NCBI GenBank assembly: GCA_900542005.1
Contig: UQLW01000031.1
Coordinates: 1-38,485 of the forward strand
DNA length: 38,485 bases
Direction of reading: 5' to 3'
Origin: an uncultured Eubacteriales bacterium
GTDB taxonomy: Bacteria; Bacillota; Clostridia; Christensenellales; UMGS416
Shown here one piece after another: positions 16,998 through 24,871 of this stretch. A model generated the notes under the pieces. It was not told the origin of the DNA. It saw only the letters and a program-made list of their open reading frames with translations, and did not search any database. Made by a program: the position numbers and the translations under genes. The stretch's first letter is position 1; the number at the start of each line of letters is the position of its first letter.

Positions 16998-18095
16998 ATG
17001 AAACTCAAAAAGCTCTTTGGTATGCTCTGGGTGCTGATCGGCCTGTCCTTGGGCGGCGCGCTGGCGGCCCTGATTCTCAACGGGCTGATACGGATCTATG
17101 TGATTCAGGGGGGTAGCATACCGGCAGGCGTAGTGGCTTCCTGTGTCCTTATCGGTATCGCGTTGGGCGGCGCAGCGGGCTATTTCACGCTGAACCGGGC
17201 ATATGAACGGCTGGAAAGCGCAATGCGGTGGCTTCAGAGCCGTCCGCTGGTGGACCTGACCGCAGGCGGCGCAGGCCTTATTGCCGGGCTTGTCGTCGCC
17301 TTCCTGCTGACCCAGCTGGTAGCGATGATCCGGTATGAGTGGCTGGCCCTTTTGATTTCGGTGCTGGTCTATATCGTATTGGGGTATATGGGCGTTACGC
17401 TGGGGCTCAACCACCGCGAGGGCTGGCGCGCCATCATCCCCACCCATTTCCGCGCCAGGCAGCAGGCCGATGAGACAGAGGAGCCGGAGGACAACCGGCC
17501 GGCCGCGGCCAAGGTGCTGGATACCTCGGTGCTGATCGACGGACGGGTGGAGCGGATCCTGGATACGGGCTTCCTTGAAGGCCCGCTGGTGATTCCATCC
17601 TTTGTGCTGACGGAGCTGCAGCATCTGGCGGACTCGGCCGACGAGCTGAAACGGGGCAGAGGACGGCGGGGGCTGGAGGTAGCCCGTCAGCTACAGGGCC
17701 AGCTGGGTAGCCGGGTTACCGTATCCGAGCTGGATAATGAGCGCATTGGCGAGGTGGATGGTAAGCTGCTCTGGCTTACCCGGCAATACCACGGCAAGCT
17801 TGTGACCAACGACTATAACCTGAACAAGGTGGCGGCGGTGCAGAATGTGCCGGTGCTCAACATCAACGAGCTGGCCAACGCGGTGAAGTCGGCGGCCGTG
17901 CCGGGCGACCGCCTGGTGGTCCGGCTGATGAAGGAGGGCAAGGAGGCGGACCAGGGCGTGGGCTATCTGGCCGACGGCACCATGGTGGTCGTGGACCATG
18001 GGCAGAGCCGGATTGGCCAGCAGGTGGAGGCGGTGGTGACCTCCTCGCTGCAGACCTCGGCTGGGCGTATGATCTTTGCACGGGCGGAGGAATAG
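16998..18095 (+). CDS. PIN/TRAM-domain integral membrane protein (YacL family)
   Basis: The 365-residue protein has four N-terminal membrane helices (to about residue 140), a PIN-type ribonuclease domain starting KVLDTSVLIDGR near residue 172 with further acidic residues in LTELQHLAD and TNDYNLNKVA, and a C-terminal TRAM RNA-binding domain (GVGYLADGTMVVVDHG). This is the YacL architecture. PIN domains are metal-dependent RNases; the cellular target of YacL is not known. It lies 8 bp after radA, and a terminator follows directly, closing this transcription unit. Confidence 0.88.
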   Translation: MKLKKLFGMLWVLIGLSLGGALAALILNGLIRIYVIQGGSIPAGVVASCVLIGIALGGAAGYFTLNRAYERLESAMRWLQSRPLVDLTAGGAGLIAGLVVAFLLTQLVAMIRYEWLALLISVLVYIVLGYMGVTLGLNHREGWRAIIPTHFRARQQADETEEPEDNRPAAAKVLDTSVLIDGRVERILDTGFLEGPLVIPSFVLTELQHLADSADELKRGRGRRGLEVARQLQGQLGSRVTVSELDNERIGEVDGKLLWLTRQYHGKLVTNDYNLNKVAAVQNVPVLNINELANAVKSAAVPGDRLVVRLMKEGKEADQGVGYLADGTMVVVDHGQSRIGQQVEAVVTSSLQTSAGRMIFARAEE

Positions 18096-18096
18096 A

Positions 18097-18134
18097 GGGA
18101 AGGGCCTGGAGGCGATGCCGGGCCCTTCCCTTTT
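18097..18134 (+). terminator. Rho-independent terminator after yacL
   Basis: GGGAAGGGCC (18097-18106) and GGCCCTTCCC (18121-18130) form a perfect 10-bp stem followed by TTTT. It begins one base after the yacL stop codon. Confidence 0.88.
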
Positions 18135-18152
18135 CGGATGCGAGGAGGGGAC

Positions 18153-19013
18153 ATGCTGGAATATAAGGCGGCGGAGCTGTTCGGATCCCATGAGCAGTTC
18201 CGCATCACCCGGGAGCGGACGGATCGGGAGGAAGGGCCCCATACCCATGATTTTATCGAGCTCGTCTACATTTTTTCCGGATCGAGCCGTCAATGGGTAG
18301 ACGGGCAGCAGTTCCCGGCCAAGCGGGGCGATATGATGTTCCTGGGATACCATCAGGTGCATGCCTTTACGGTGGACAGCCCTATGGACTACGTCAATAT
18401 CCTGCTGCACCCGGGCTTTGTCTCGCGGCAGCTGGTGCATGACGGCAATATCTATGAATGGCTGACCATGGCGGTTTCAGAGAACCTGGAAGCCGGGCTG
18501 GGCGGCGCGTCGCCCCGGGTTACGCTTCCGGTTGAGGATATGCTGGAGGCTGAAGGGATCATTGGCCATATGCTGGAGGAGTATCAGGTCAGGGCGCTGG
18601 GATGGCAGGCGGCGCTGCGCGGATATCTGGAGGTGCTGCTGGCCAAGCTGCTGCGGGCCATGAGCCGGACCGAGGGGAAGCGGCTTTCCCTGTCGCTGAT
18701 GCCGGAGGTGCTGGGATACATCGACGCGCACCTGGAGGAAAAAATCACCTTGAGCGCGCTGGCGGAGCGCTGCTTTTATCACCCTGCCTATTTCAGCCGC
18801 CTTTTCCGGGAGAAATGCGGCATGACGCTGACCGAGTATGTGACCAGGCGGCGCATGGAGGAAGCGGCCCGGCTGCTGGAGCAGACGGCGCTGACCGTGG
18901 ACCAGGTGGCAGCCCAGGTGGGCTATGGCGAGCGAAAGGCCTTTTATACCGCCTTCCGCCAGTGGGCGGGCATGCCGCCGGGCGCCTGGCGCAGCAGCCG
19001 GGGAAAGAGGTAA
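18153..19013 (+). CDS. AraC family transcriptional regulator with cupin-like sensor domain
   Basis: The 286-residue protein has an N-terminal cupin-like ligand domain (HTHDFIELVYIFSG near residues 30-43 and GDMMFLGYHQVHAF) and two C-terminal helix-turn-helix motifs of the AraC type (ITLSALAERCFYHPAYFSRL and TVDQVAAQVGYGERKAFYTA). AraC proteins of this build usually activate a neighbouring gene when a sugar or other small molecule binds. ATG 18153 follows GAGGAGGGG; the ATG at 18138 would include that site. The next gene, 86 bp away on the same strand, has an inverted repeat in its promoter suited to this regulator. The effector is unknown. Confidence 0.88.
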   Translation: MLEYKAAELFGSHEQFRITRERTDREEGPHTHDFIELVYIFSGSSRQWVDGQQFPAKRGDMMFLGYHQVHAFTVDSPMDYVNILLHPGFVSRQLVHDGNIYEWLTMAVSENLEAGLGGASPRVTLPVEDMLEAEGIIGHMLEEYQVRALGWQAALRGYLEVLLAKLLRAMSRTEGKRLSLSLMPEVLGYIDAHLEEKITLSALAERCFYHPAYFSRLFREKCGMTLTEYVTRRRMEEAARLLEQTALTVDQVAAQVGYGERKAFYTAFRQWAGMPPGAWRSSRGKR

Positions 19014-19028
19014 AAATTCTCCACATTG

Positions 19029-19073
19029 TAGTGAAGCGCCGCACTATGCCAGCCGGGCCGGCCGGCGTATACT
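19029..19073 (+). promoter_or_regulatory. promoter with candidate AraC-type activator site
   Basis: TATACT at 19068-19073 lacks a recognisable -35 at 16-18 bp. Just upstream, TAGTG (19029-19033) and CACTA (19042-19046) form an inverted repeat with an 8-bp spacer. If transcription starts near 19080 the repeat is centred around -42, the position used by activators that replace the -35 contact. Binding by the adjacent AraC-type protein is inferred. Confidence 0.4.
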
Positions 19074-19099
19074 GAGAAAAAAAGCAGGAGGGATTTCCC

Positions 19100-20653
19100 A
19101 TGATCATGGACTTTGCTACCTATAAGGACAAGGTGATGGGCTGCTGGGCCGGCAAGAATATCGGCGGCGTGGTGGGCGCGCCCTTTGAGGGGAAGCGCCA
19201 GGAGAACCATATCGAATTCTATGTACAGCCGGACCTGAAGGACAACCCGCCCCCTAACGACGACCTGGATCTGCAGCTCGTCTGGCTCAACGCGGTAGAG
19301 AAATACGGGCGCGCGGTCAACGCGTCCATCCTCGGCGATTATTGGCTCAGCTACATCATTCCGGACTGGGTGGAGTACGGCGCAGGGAAGAATAATTTGC
19401 GTATGGGAATCCAGCCGCCCATGTCCGGCGCGCTGGGCAATCCCTACCGCAACAGCTGCGGCTGCTTTATCCGCTCGGAGCTGTGGGCCTGCCTGGCGCC
19501 GGGACAGCCGGAGCTGGCCGCCCGCTATGCCTATGAGGATGCGGTGGTGGACCATGCCCAGGAGGGATTATACGGCGAAATCTTTACGGCGGCCATGGAA
19601 AGCGCGGCCTTTGTGGAATCGGACCGGGATACGCTGGTCGAGATCGGGCTGAGCTATATCCCGGAGGATTCCGCCGTGGCCCGGGCGGTGCGTACGGCCA
19701 TGGACTGTTATAAAAAGGGTATGGACTGGCGCGAGGCCCGCGTGGCGGTGCTCAGCTCGGCGCCCGGCACCTTCGGCGTGCAGAACACCCCCCTTGCGGA
19801 GGTGGATACCGGCAGGATCCCCCTGGGCGAGGTGGGCTTCGACGCGCCAGGCAACATTGGCATAACGATCCTGGGCTGGTATTACGGCGAGGGCGATTTC
19901 GGAAAGAGCCTCTGCACGGCGGTGAACTGCGGCGAGGATACCGACTGCACCGCCGCCACGCTGGGCGCCTTGATGGGCATCATCCAGGGCGCGTCGGCGC
20001 TGCCGGAGGCGTGGCTGGAACCGATAAACGACCGCATTACCACCTGCTGCATCAACCGGCTGAACGGGTCCATTGATATCCCCAACACGGTAACGGAGCT
20101 GACCGACCGCATCCTGCGGGCAACGCCTGGTTTTGTCGGCCGGGGATGGTGCGATATCCTGGCCCCGGGCGGCTATACGCTGAAGCTGCTGGAGGGCAGC
20201 GCGCTTTATTGCCATAACGAGCCCCTCTACCAGGTTGGGACCAACGGCGGAGGCAAGCCCAAGCTGCCGTCCATCGAAGCGCTGCTGGAGCAGAGCCCCC
20301 ATGCGGTGTTCTATACCTTCCCCGCCTTTCATGCGACGCTGGATTATCTGGATACGCCCTGCTTCAAGGCGGGCGAGCCCAAGCGCTTTACGCTGACCAT
20401 CACCGATAGCGGCGAATTCGGCCACCTGCAGCAGTGGGCTACGCTGCGCTGGTATCTGCCCGAGGGCGTGACCCTGATGCCGTCGCCCACCGCCAGCTGC
20501 TTTATCGACTGGTACTACAAGGGGAAGAATGAATTTACCTTTGAGTTTATGGTGGAGAGCTGGGCTGAGCCCAAGCTGGAGATGATTTGCGACATATCAT
20601 TGAACGGACGGCATACCCATGGCCTTGTGAAGGCCAGCTTTATCCAGAAGTGA
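19100..20653 (+). CDS. ADP-ribosylglycohydrolase (ARH/DraG) family protein with C-terminal beta-rich domain
   Basis: The 517-residue protein has an ARH-type fold in residues 1 to about 340. It begins YKDKVMGCWAGKNIGGVVGAP, has NDDLDLQLVWL for the first metal site and GEDTDCTAATLGALMG for the second. The usual GDALG aspartate of classical ARH enzymes is replaced (GGVVG), so this is a separate subfamily and ADP-ribose may not be its substrate. Residues from about 400 form a beta-rich domain. No signal peptide is seen, so it is cytoplasmic. ATG 19100 follows AGGAGGG. It is paired with the upstream AraC regulator and terminated directly afterwards. The activity is inferred to be hydrolysis of an N- or O-glycosidic bond. 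Confidence 0.82.
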   Translation: MIMDFATYKDKVMGCWAGKNIGGVVGAPFEGKRQENHIEFYVQPDLKDNPPPNDDLDLQLVWLNAVEKYGRAVNASILGDYWLSYIIPDWVEYGAGKNNLRMGIQPPMSGALGNPYRNSCGCFIRSELWACLAPGQPELAARYAYEDAVVDHAQEGLYGEIFTAAMESAAFVESDRDTLVEIGLSYIPEDSAVARAVRTAMDCYKKGMDWREARVAVLSSAPGTFGVQNTPLAEVDTGRIPLGEVGFDAPGNIGITILGWYYGEGDFGKSLCTAVNCGEDTDCTAATLGALMGIIQGASALPEAWLEPINDRITTCCINRLNGSIDIPNTVTELTDRILRATPGFVGRGWCDILAPGGYTLKLLEGSALYCHNEPLYQVGTNGGGKPKLPSIEALLEQSPHAVFYTFPAFHATLDYLDTPCFKAGEPKRFTLTITDSGEFGHLQQWATLRWYLPEGVTLMPSPTASCFIDWYYKGKNEFTFEFMVESWAEPKLEMICDISLNGRHTHGLVKASFIQK

Positions 20654-20683
20654 GCGTAAGGGGATTTACAGACGAAAGAAAGG

Positions 20684-20709
20684 AAAGGCCGCGCAGTGCG
20701 CGGCCTTTT
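20684..20709 (+). terminator. Rho-independent terminator after the ARH-family gene
   Basis: AAAGGCCGCGC (20684-20694) pairs perfectly with GCGCGGCCTTT (20698-20708) around a 3-base loop. The following T-run is short (TTTTG), but the stem is very stable. Confidence 0.82.
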
Positions 20710-20770
20710 GTTGTATGTTTTGGGCCGTTCCATGCACAATAACCCTGAAAGACGATGAGGAGGCCCAAAA

Positions 20771-21790
20771 ATGAAAAAGATATGCACCGGGCTGCTGCTG
20801 GCGCTGCTGCTGGCAGGCTGCGCGCCCCAGCAGCCGCCCGTAACCAGCACAGCGCCCCAAAGCACGGCCCAAACTATGCCCAGCGCGACGGCGACATCCT
20901 CTGCAGCAACGACAGCGCCGGAGACGCCGGAGCTGCCCTCCGCCCTCGCCCAGCAGCCGGAGGCGGGGGAGCACCCCATCAAGGTCTATGTGGTGGAGGA
21001 AAAGAAGATCGTGGAAATGCCGGTGGAGGAGTACCTCTATGGTGTGGTAGCCGGTGAAATGCGAAGCGATTGGCCCCAGGAGGCGCTGCGGGCTCAGGCG
21101 GTCGTGGCCCGCACCTTCCTGCTGTATTTCCTGGAGCACCACGATGGATCCATGTATGAAGGGGCGGATATCTCCACCGATGTGGCCGAATGCCAGGCCT
21201 ACAACGCGGAGGGCGTTAACGACGCGATCCGCCGGGCGGTAAACGATACGCGCGGTATGGCCCTGAGCTATGAGGGGCAATACATCAACGCCTGGTTCCA
21301 TTCCTGCGCCGGGGGGAAGACCGCCACCGCCCCGGAGGGGCTCAACTACAAGGAGGAAAATCCGCCCTATATCCAGGTGGTCGACAGCCCGGAGGAGGAA
21401 GCGCCGGCCGAATTTGCCGAATGGGAAGGCGCCTTCGAGGCGGATAAGGTGGAGGAGGCGCTGGAAGAGATGGGCGTAAACGCGGAGCTGACCAGCGTAT
21501 CCATCGCCAAGCGGGGGCCCTCGGGCCGCTGCACGCAGCTGGAGATCGGCGGCCGGCTGGTGAACTGTGTAGAGCTGCGAACCGCGCTGGACCCCAAGGT
21601 GTTCCGCTCCACGCAGCTGACCAGCGTATCGCTGGAGGATGGCTCGCTGATCGTTTCAGGCAAGGGCTTTGGGCACGGCGTGGGCATGTCCCAGTGGGGG
21701 GCCTATACCATGGCCCAGCAGGGGGAGGACTACCGGGCGATCCTGGCCCATTACTATGTGGGCGCCGAGCTTGTCAACGCATGGGAGTAG
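20771..21790 (+). CDS. SpoIID/LytB-type peptidoglycan-active lipoprotein
   Basis: The 339-residue protein has a lipoprotein signal (MKKICTGLLLALLLAGCAP, cysteine 17), a Ser/Thr/Pro-rich linker to about residue 65, and a SpoIID domain. The domain shows MPVEEYLYGVVAGEM with the expected catalytic glutamate, LRAQAVVARTF, and the hallmark GFGHGVGMSQWGA near the end. SpoIID is a lytic transglycosylase that trims denuded glycan strands during spore engulfment; homologues also act in vegetative cells. A lipid anchor rather than a plain membrane helix is notable. It is a single-gene unit, flanked by terminators on both sides, with AGGAGG before the ATG. Confidence 0.85.
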   Translation: MKKICTGLLLALLLAGCAPQQPPVTSTAPQSTAQTMPSATATSSAATTAPETPELPSALAQQPEAGEHPIKVYVVEEKKIVEMPVEEYLYGVVAGEMRSDWPQEALRAQAVVARTFLLYFLEHHDGSMYEGADISTDVAECQAYNAEGVNDAIRRAVNDTRGMALSYEGQYINAWFHSCAGGKTATAPEGLNYKEENPPYIQVVDSPEEEAPAEFAEWEGAFEADKVEEALEEMGVNAELTSVSIAKRGPSGRCTQLEIGGRLVNCVELRTALDPKVFRSTQLTSVSLEDGSLIVSGKGFGHGVGMSQWGAYTMAQQGEDYRAILAHYYVGAELVNAWE

Positions 21791-21894
21791 GCAGGGTATG
21801 GGCGGAGGCCCATCATACAGGGCTGGCAGGCGCTGCGCCCTATGTTCCTGTTTCTGACTTCAATTGAGAACAGGCTGGATACAGCCGGATAGCA

Positions 21895-21929
21895 GGCAGC
21901 CCACACCGGTTCAGTGTGGGCTGCCTTTT
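21895..21929 (+). terminator. Rho-independent terminator after the SpoIID-like gene
   Basis: GGCAGCCCACAC and GTGTGGGCTGCC form a perfect 12-bp stem with a 7-base loop, followed by TTTT. It lies about 100 bp past the stop codon. Confidence 0.88.
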
Positions 21930-21970
21930 GATAAGCTGAAAGTTGCGAAACTCGCTTCAAATGGAGAGAA

Positions 21971-22015
21971 ATACCGGCATAACCGGTATAGCTTTACGAA
22001 GTATAATGCTATAAT
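21971..22015 (+). promoter_or_regulatory. deacetylase promoter region with palindromic operator candidate
   Basis: ATACCGG (21971-21977) and CCGGTAT (21983-21989) form a perfect 7-bp inverted repeat with a 5-base spacer. Two overlapping-range -10 elements, TATAAT at 22002-22007 and 22010-22015, follow it without a good -35. A regulator bound at the palindrome would cover the -35 region of either -10. Confidence 0.4.
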
Positions 22016-22107
22016 TGAGTGTAGCGCCTGCATAGATCCGGGCCTGTGGAGCGCCGTATGCCCTGCTGTGCGCTTACTCATTATGGCGTATTGAGGTGAG
22101 TCGTAAT

Positions 22108-23448
22108 ATGACAAAGGTTTTTATCAGTTTTGACACTGAAGATTATGTCAATCCCCACGGGGTTGACGGGATCATCAAAACTGCCGCCATCCTTGAAAAG
22201 CATGGGGTGGTCGGCTGCTACAATGTGGTGGCGCGCCTTGCGCAGGCGTTGGTAAGGTGGGGAAGGCAGGATGCCATTGAAGCATTGAAAGGGCACGAAA
22301 TCGAACATCACTCCTTGGCCCATTCCCTTCATCCAACCATCAACGAATACACGGACATAGAGGATTTTGAAGAGGCAAAAAGGGCGTTTCTCAAAAATGA
22401 GATAGAGGGCCGGGAGATTATCCGGGCCGTATTCGGGGTGCAAGATTTGTATGCCGCCTGCCCGCCTGGGGATTCTGTTTCGTATGTGGCCCACTATGGG
22501 TATGCGGATATGGGGATCGGGATTTACGATGGAGATTGGTATTGTGATATCAAACGCAACCGCCCGGTATATGCCTGTAACATCGCTTGCCTCCGCTATA
22601 GCCACTGTTTGGATGACTATCTTGCAATAAGCGATAGAGATAAGATAGATGCAGACCTTGATAAAATCGCGGAAGAAAAGGACTTTTATATCTTTTATCA
22701 TCATCCGCAAATGGGAATCATCGATCAGTTTTGCGATGAGGTCAATCGGATGACGCCTGAAAATGAGGGCCAATGGAAGCTTTCTGGGTATAGACCGAAG
22801 GAGGAAAGGGACAAATTTTACGAGAATTTCGACTATCTTATCGGCAGGCTGAAGGACGATCCGCGCTTTGAGATCATGACATACAAGCAGCTTGCAAAAG
22901 AATTGGAATCGGGCTCAAGGGTCGTCCGCCGGGAGGATATTCCCGAAATAAAGCATGCGCTGGACGCGTATTTCTTCCCGGTAACAACGCCGGATTCATA
23001 CTGCATCACCGATATCCTTTATGCCTGCCGTGATTTGCTTTTGGGTAAGGCGTGTCACAGGTGCGGGTATGTGTATGGCTTTTTGTATACGCCCTATGCA
23101 ATCGGTGAAGCGGTGACCGTCGGTGCAAGCGAAATCTATGAGTCGGCAAAACAGATCAAGGATGATTTTTTGCCCACGAGCATCAGGGTAGGCGGTAAGG
23201 AGCTGGGCCCCCGTGATTGGCTGAACGGGGCCCTGTGCGCGCTGTGTGGGCAGGATGTGATTACGCTTAAGCCCTCGGATTGGCAGATTGATTTGGCGCA
23301 ATTCCCCACCGTGCGGGATATGGACCTTAGGGGGACCTGGATACACGACGATTCCTTTGAGGATGCCTACCTGTCTGAGCGTTTCAGGCTGCAAAGCTGG
23401 ACATACCGATTGCCTAAAAACACCCCCAGAAAGATATTTTACGATTGA
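22108..23448 (+). CDS. NodB-like polysaccharide deacetylase family protein
   Basis: The 446-residue protein has no signal peptide. Its first 270 residues have the polysaccharide deacetylase fold: ISFDTEDYVNPHG near the N-terminus holds the metal-binding and catalytic acids, and HEIEHHSLAHS near residue 70 supplies the HSxxH metal ligands. HHPQMG near 205 may supply another active-site histidine. The C-terminal 130 residues (from about 300) form a second, unassigned domain with several cysteines (KACHRCGY). The substrate could be an amino-sugar glycan or a small amide. ATG 22108 follows GAGGTGAG; GTG 22096 is an alternative. The gene is visibly lower in GC than its neighbours, suggesting later acquisition. 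Confidence 0.7.
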   Translation: MTKVFISFDTEDYVNPHGVDGIIKTAAILEKHGVVGCYNVVARLAQALVRWGRQDAIEALKGHEIEHHSLAHSLHPTINEYTDIEDFEEAKRAFLKNEIEGREIIRAVFGVQDLYAACPPGDSVSYVAHYGYADMGIGIYDGDWYCDIKRNRPVYACNIACLRYSHCLDDYLAISDRDKIDADLDKIAEEKDFYIFYHHPQMGIIDQFCDEVNRMTPENEGQWKLSGYRPKEERDKFYENFDYLIGRLKDDPRFEIMTYKQLAKELESGSRVVRREDIPEIKHALDAYFFPVTTPDSYCITDILYACRDLLLGKACHRCGYVYGFLYTPYAIGEAVTVGASEIYESAKQIKDDFLPTSIRVGGKELGPRDWLNGALCALCGQDVITLKPSDWQIDLAQFPTVRDMDLRGTWIHDDSFEDAYLSERFRLQSWTYRLPKNTPRKIFYD

Positions 23449-23525
23449 GCATAACCCATGGGGAGGGGCCTTGCCGGCCTGGCGCCGCGCAGGGTCGTAC
23501 AGTAGAGTAGGTTATTCCCATATAC

Positions 23526-23565
23526 GCATAGAGGCTGCCGGATACCCGGCAGCCTCTATGCATTT
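23526..23565. terminator. bidirectional terminator between convergent genes
   Basis: Two perfect 16-base arms, 23526-23541 and 23546-23561, enclose a 4-base loop and are followed by ATTTT on the plus strand. It lies between the plus-strand deacetylase and minus-strand yebC. The stem is far longer than needed; the flanking T-run is good only in the plus direction. Confidence 0.75.
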
Positions 23566-23581
23566 TACCAGACAAGAAGAG

Positions 23582-24316
23582 CTATTCGTCTTCCTCCGGC
23601 ATATCCGCGTTGTGGAAGACATATTGAACGTCGTCGTTTTCATCCATCATATCCAGCATCTTGTTGAGCTTGGCGGCATCCTCCGCGGTAATGGAGACGG
23701 TGTTCTGGGGGATGCGCTCCACCTCGGAATTGGCCAGGGTGTAGCCGGCCTGCTGGAGCGCGTCGCTGACCTCGTTGAGCGCGTTGGGATCGGTCAGCAC
23801 CTCAAAATAGTCGCCCTCGTCGGAAAAGTCATCGGCGCCGGCGTCCAGCGCCATCATCATGACCTCATCCTCGTCCATATCGTCGGTCTTTTCAATATCG
23901 ATGACGCCCTTGCGGTCGAACATCCAGCCCACGCAGCCGCTGGCGCCCAGGGAACCGCCATTTTTGTCGAAATAGTGACGCATATCGGCGGCCGTGCGGT
24001 TGCGGTTATCGGTGGTGCATTCCACGATAACGGCCACGCCGCCGGGCGCATAGCCTTCGTAGATCACTTCTTCATAGGCGGCGGAGTCAGAGTCAGAGGA
24101 TTTTTTGATGATACGGGTAATGTTGTCGTTGGGGATATTGTTGGCCTTAGCCTTGGCAATCACGTCGCGCAGCTTGGCGTTAGAGTTGGGATCGGGGCCG
24201 CCCATGCGCACGGCGACAGCCAGCTCACGGCCGATGCGGGTAAAAATCTTTCCCCTGGCGGCGTCGATCTTTTCCTTTTTGCGGTGCATGGTTGCCCATT
24301 TGGAATGGCCTGACAT
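23582..24316 (-). CDS. yebC: YebC/PmpR family protein (TACO1-like)
   Basis: YebC-family proteins are cytoplasmic. Members have been described as transcriptional regulators and, more recently, as factors that relieve ribosome stalling at proline-rich sequences. The 244-residue protein begins SGHSKWATMHRKKEKIDA and has RGKIFTRIGREL, GPDPNSNAKLR and YEGYAPGGVAV, all family signatures, and an acidic C-terminus. The ATG complementary to 24314-24316 follows AAGGAGA; a GTG one codon earlier is also possible. In many bacteria yebC precedes ruvC; here it is over 20 kb away and on the other strand. Confidence 0.95.
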   Translation of the reverse strand: MSGHSKWATMHRKKEKIDAARGKIFTRIGRELAVAVRMGGPDPNSNAKLRDVIAKAKANNIPNDNITRIIKKSSDSDSAAYEEVIYEGYAPGGVAVIVECTTDNRNRTAADMRHYFDKNGGSLGASGCVGWMFDRKGVIDIEKTDDMDEDEVMMMALDAGADDFSDEGDYFEVLTDPNALNEVSDALQQAGYTLANSEVERIPQNTVSITAEDAAKLNKMLDMMDENDDVQYVFHNADMPEEDE

Positions 24317-24390
24317 CACGATTCTCCTTTACAGCTTGGTTTCATATTCTTCCGGGAATTTCCGGATATTGCTATTTCACGAACCTAAAA

Positions 24391-24419
24391 ATTATAGCAG
24401 CATCATAGGGAAAATGCAA
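24391..24419 (-). promoter_or_regulatory. yebC promoter
   Basis: On the minus strand TTGCAT (complement of 24414-24419) and a perfect TATAAT (complement of 24391-24396) are separated by 17 bp. The -35 touches the stop codon of the upstream Nudix-like gene, so yebC can be expressed independently. Confidence 0.65.
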
Positions 24420-24845
24420 TCATTTTTTCTCGTCGGCGGCTTGCAGCTTATCCCAGGCGGCAGCGGCCAAGGCCTTGTCCTGGCTGTAGGTGATGAGCTC
24501 CAGCGCCCGTTCCAGGGGGAAGAAGCCTCCTCCTGTGAAGCCTAAGGCCGCGTTAAAGGCGCTATGCTCCCCCGAAGCCCGCATGGCATACCAGGTAATA
24601 TGATTGCAGACCGGGCATTTGCGCGTGGTGGAGTAGAATTCGTACCGCGTTTCACCGGCCGGGCAAACGACCTCCACCGGGGAAACGCCTGCCTCCGCCG
24701 CGACGCGGTCCACCGCCACCTGGTAGGACAGGGCGCCGGCGGGAACCAGCCCCTTGGGCAGGACCCATTCGTTCTTGTCATTGCGCAGCAAAAGCAGCTT
24801 TTCGCCCGAGAAAACGACGCCTCCGGCACATTTTCTTTGCAGCAT
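24420..24845 (-). CDS. Nudix-fold protein with degenerate Nudix box
   Basis: The 141-residue protein has the Nudix fold outline: AGGVVFSGEKLLLLRN, then NEWVLPKGLVPAG, as in dinucleoside polyphosphate hydrolases. The catalytic Nudix box (GX5EX7REUXEEXGU) should begin at G32. The expected E38 is A, R46-E47 are D-R, and E50 is A; only E51 remains. Hydrolysis of nucleoside diphosphate bonds is therefore unlikely, and a binding or regulatory role is possible. A CPVC pair (residues 77-80) may bind metal. The ATG follows GGGAGG. It is upstream of yebC on the same strand. Confidence 0.8.
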   Translation of the reverse strand: MLQRKCAGGVVFSGEKLLLLRNDKNEWVLPKGLVPAGALSYQVAVDRVAAEAGVSPVEVVCPAGETRYEFYSTTRKCPVCNHITWYAMRASGEHSAFNAALGFTGGGFFPLERALELITYSQDKALAAAAWDKLQAADEKK

Positions 24846-24871
24846 GTTATAGCCTCCCGTCCTTTTTCTTT

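Larger units (their letters stand above)
21791..22107. other. intergenic region between the SpoIID-like gene and the deacetylase gene
   Basis: This 317-bp stretch holds the terminator at 21895-21929, then an AT-richer part with a palindrome at 21971-21989 and two close TATAAT elements (22002-22007 and 22010-22015). No convincing small gene was found; the 76-codon frame at 21864-22094 runs through the terminator and lacks a ribosome site. Confidence 0.6.

Noticed and set aside
18138..18152. earlier start codon for the AraC regulator
   Set aside because: The extra five codons contain the GAGGAGGGG ribosome binding site for ATG 18153.
21864..22094. possible 76-codon gene upstream of the deacetylase
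   Set aside because: It runs through a strong terminator and a promoter-like region and has no ribosome binding site.
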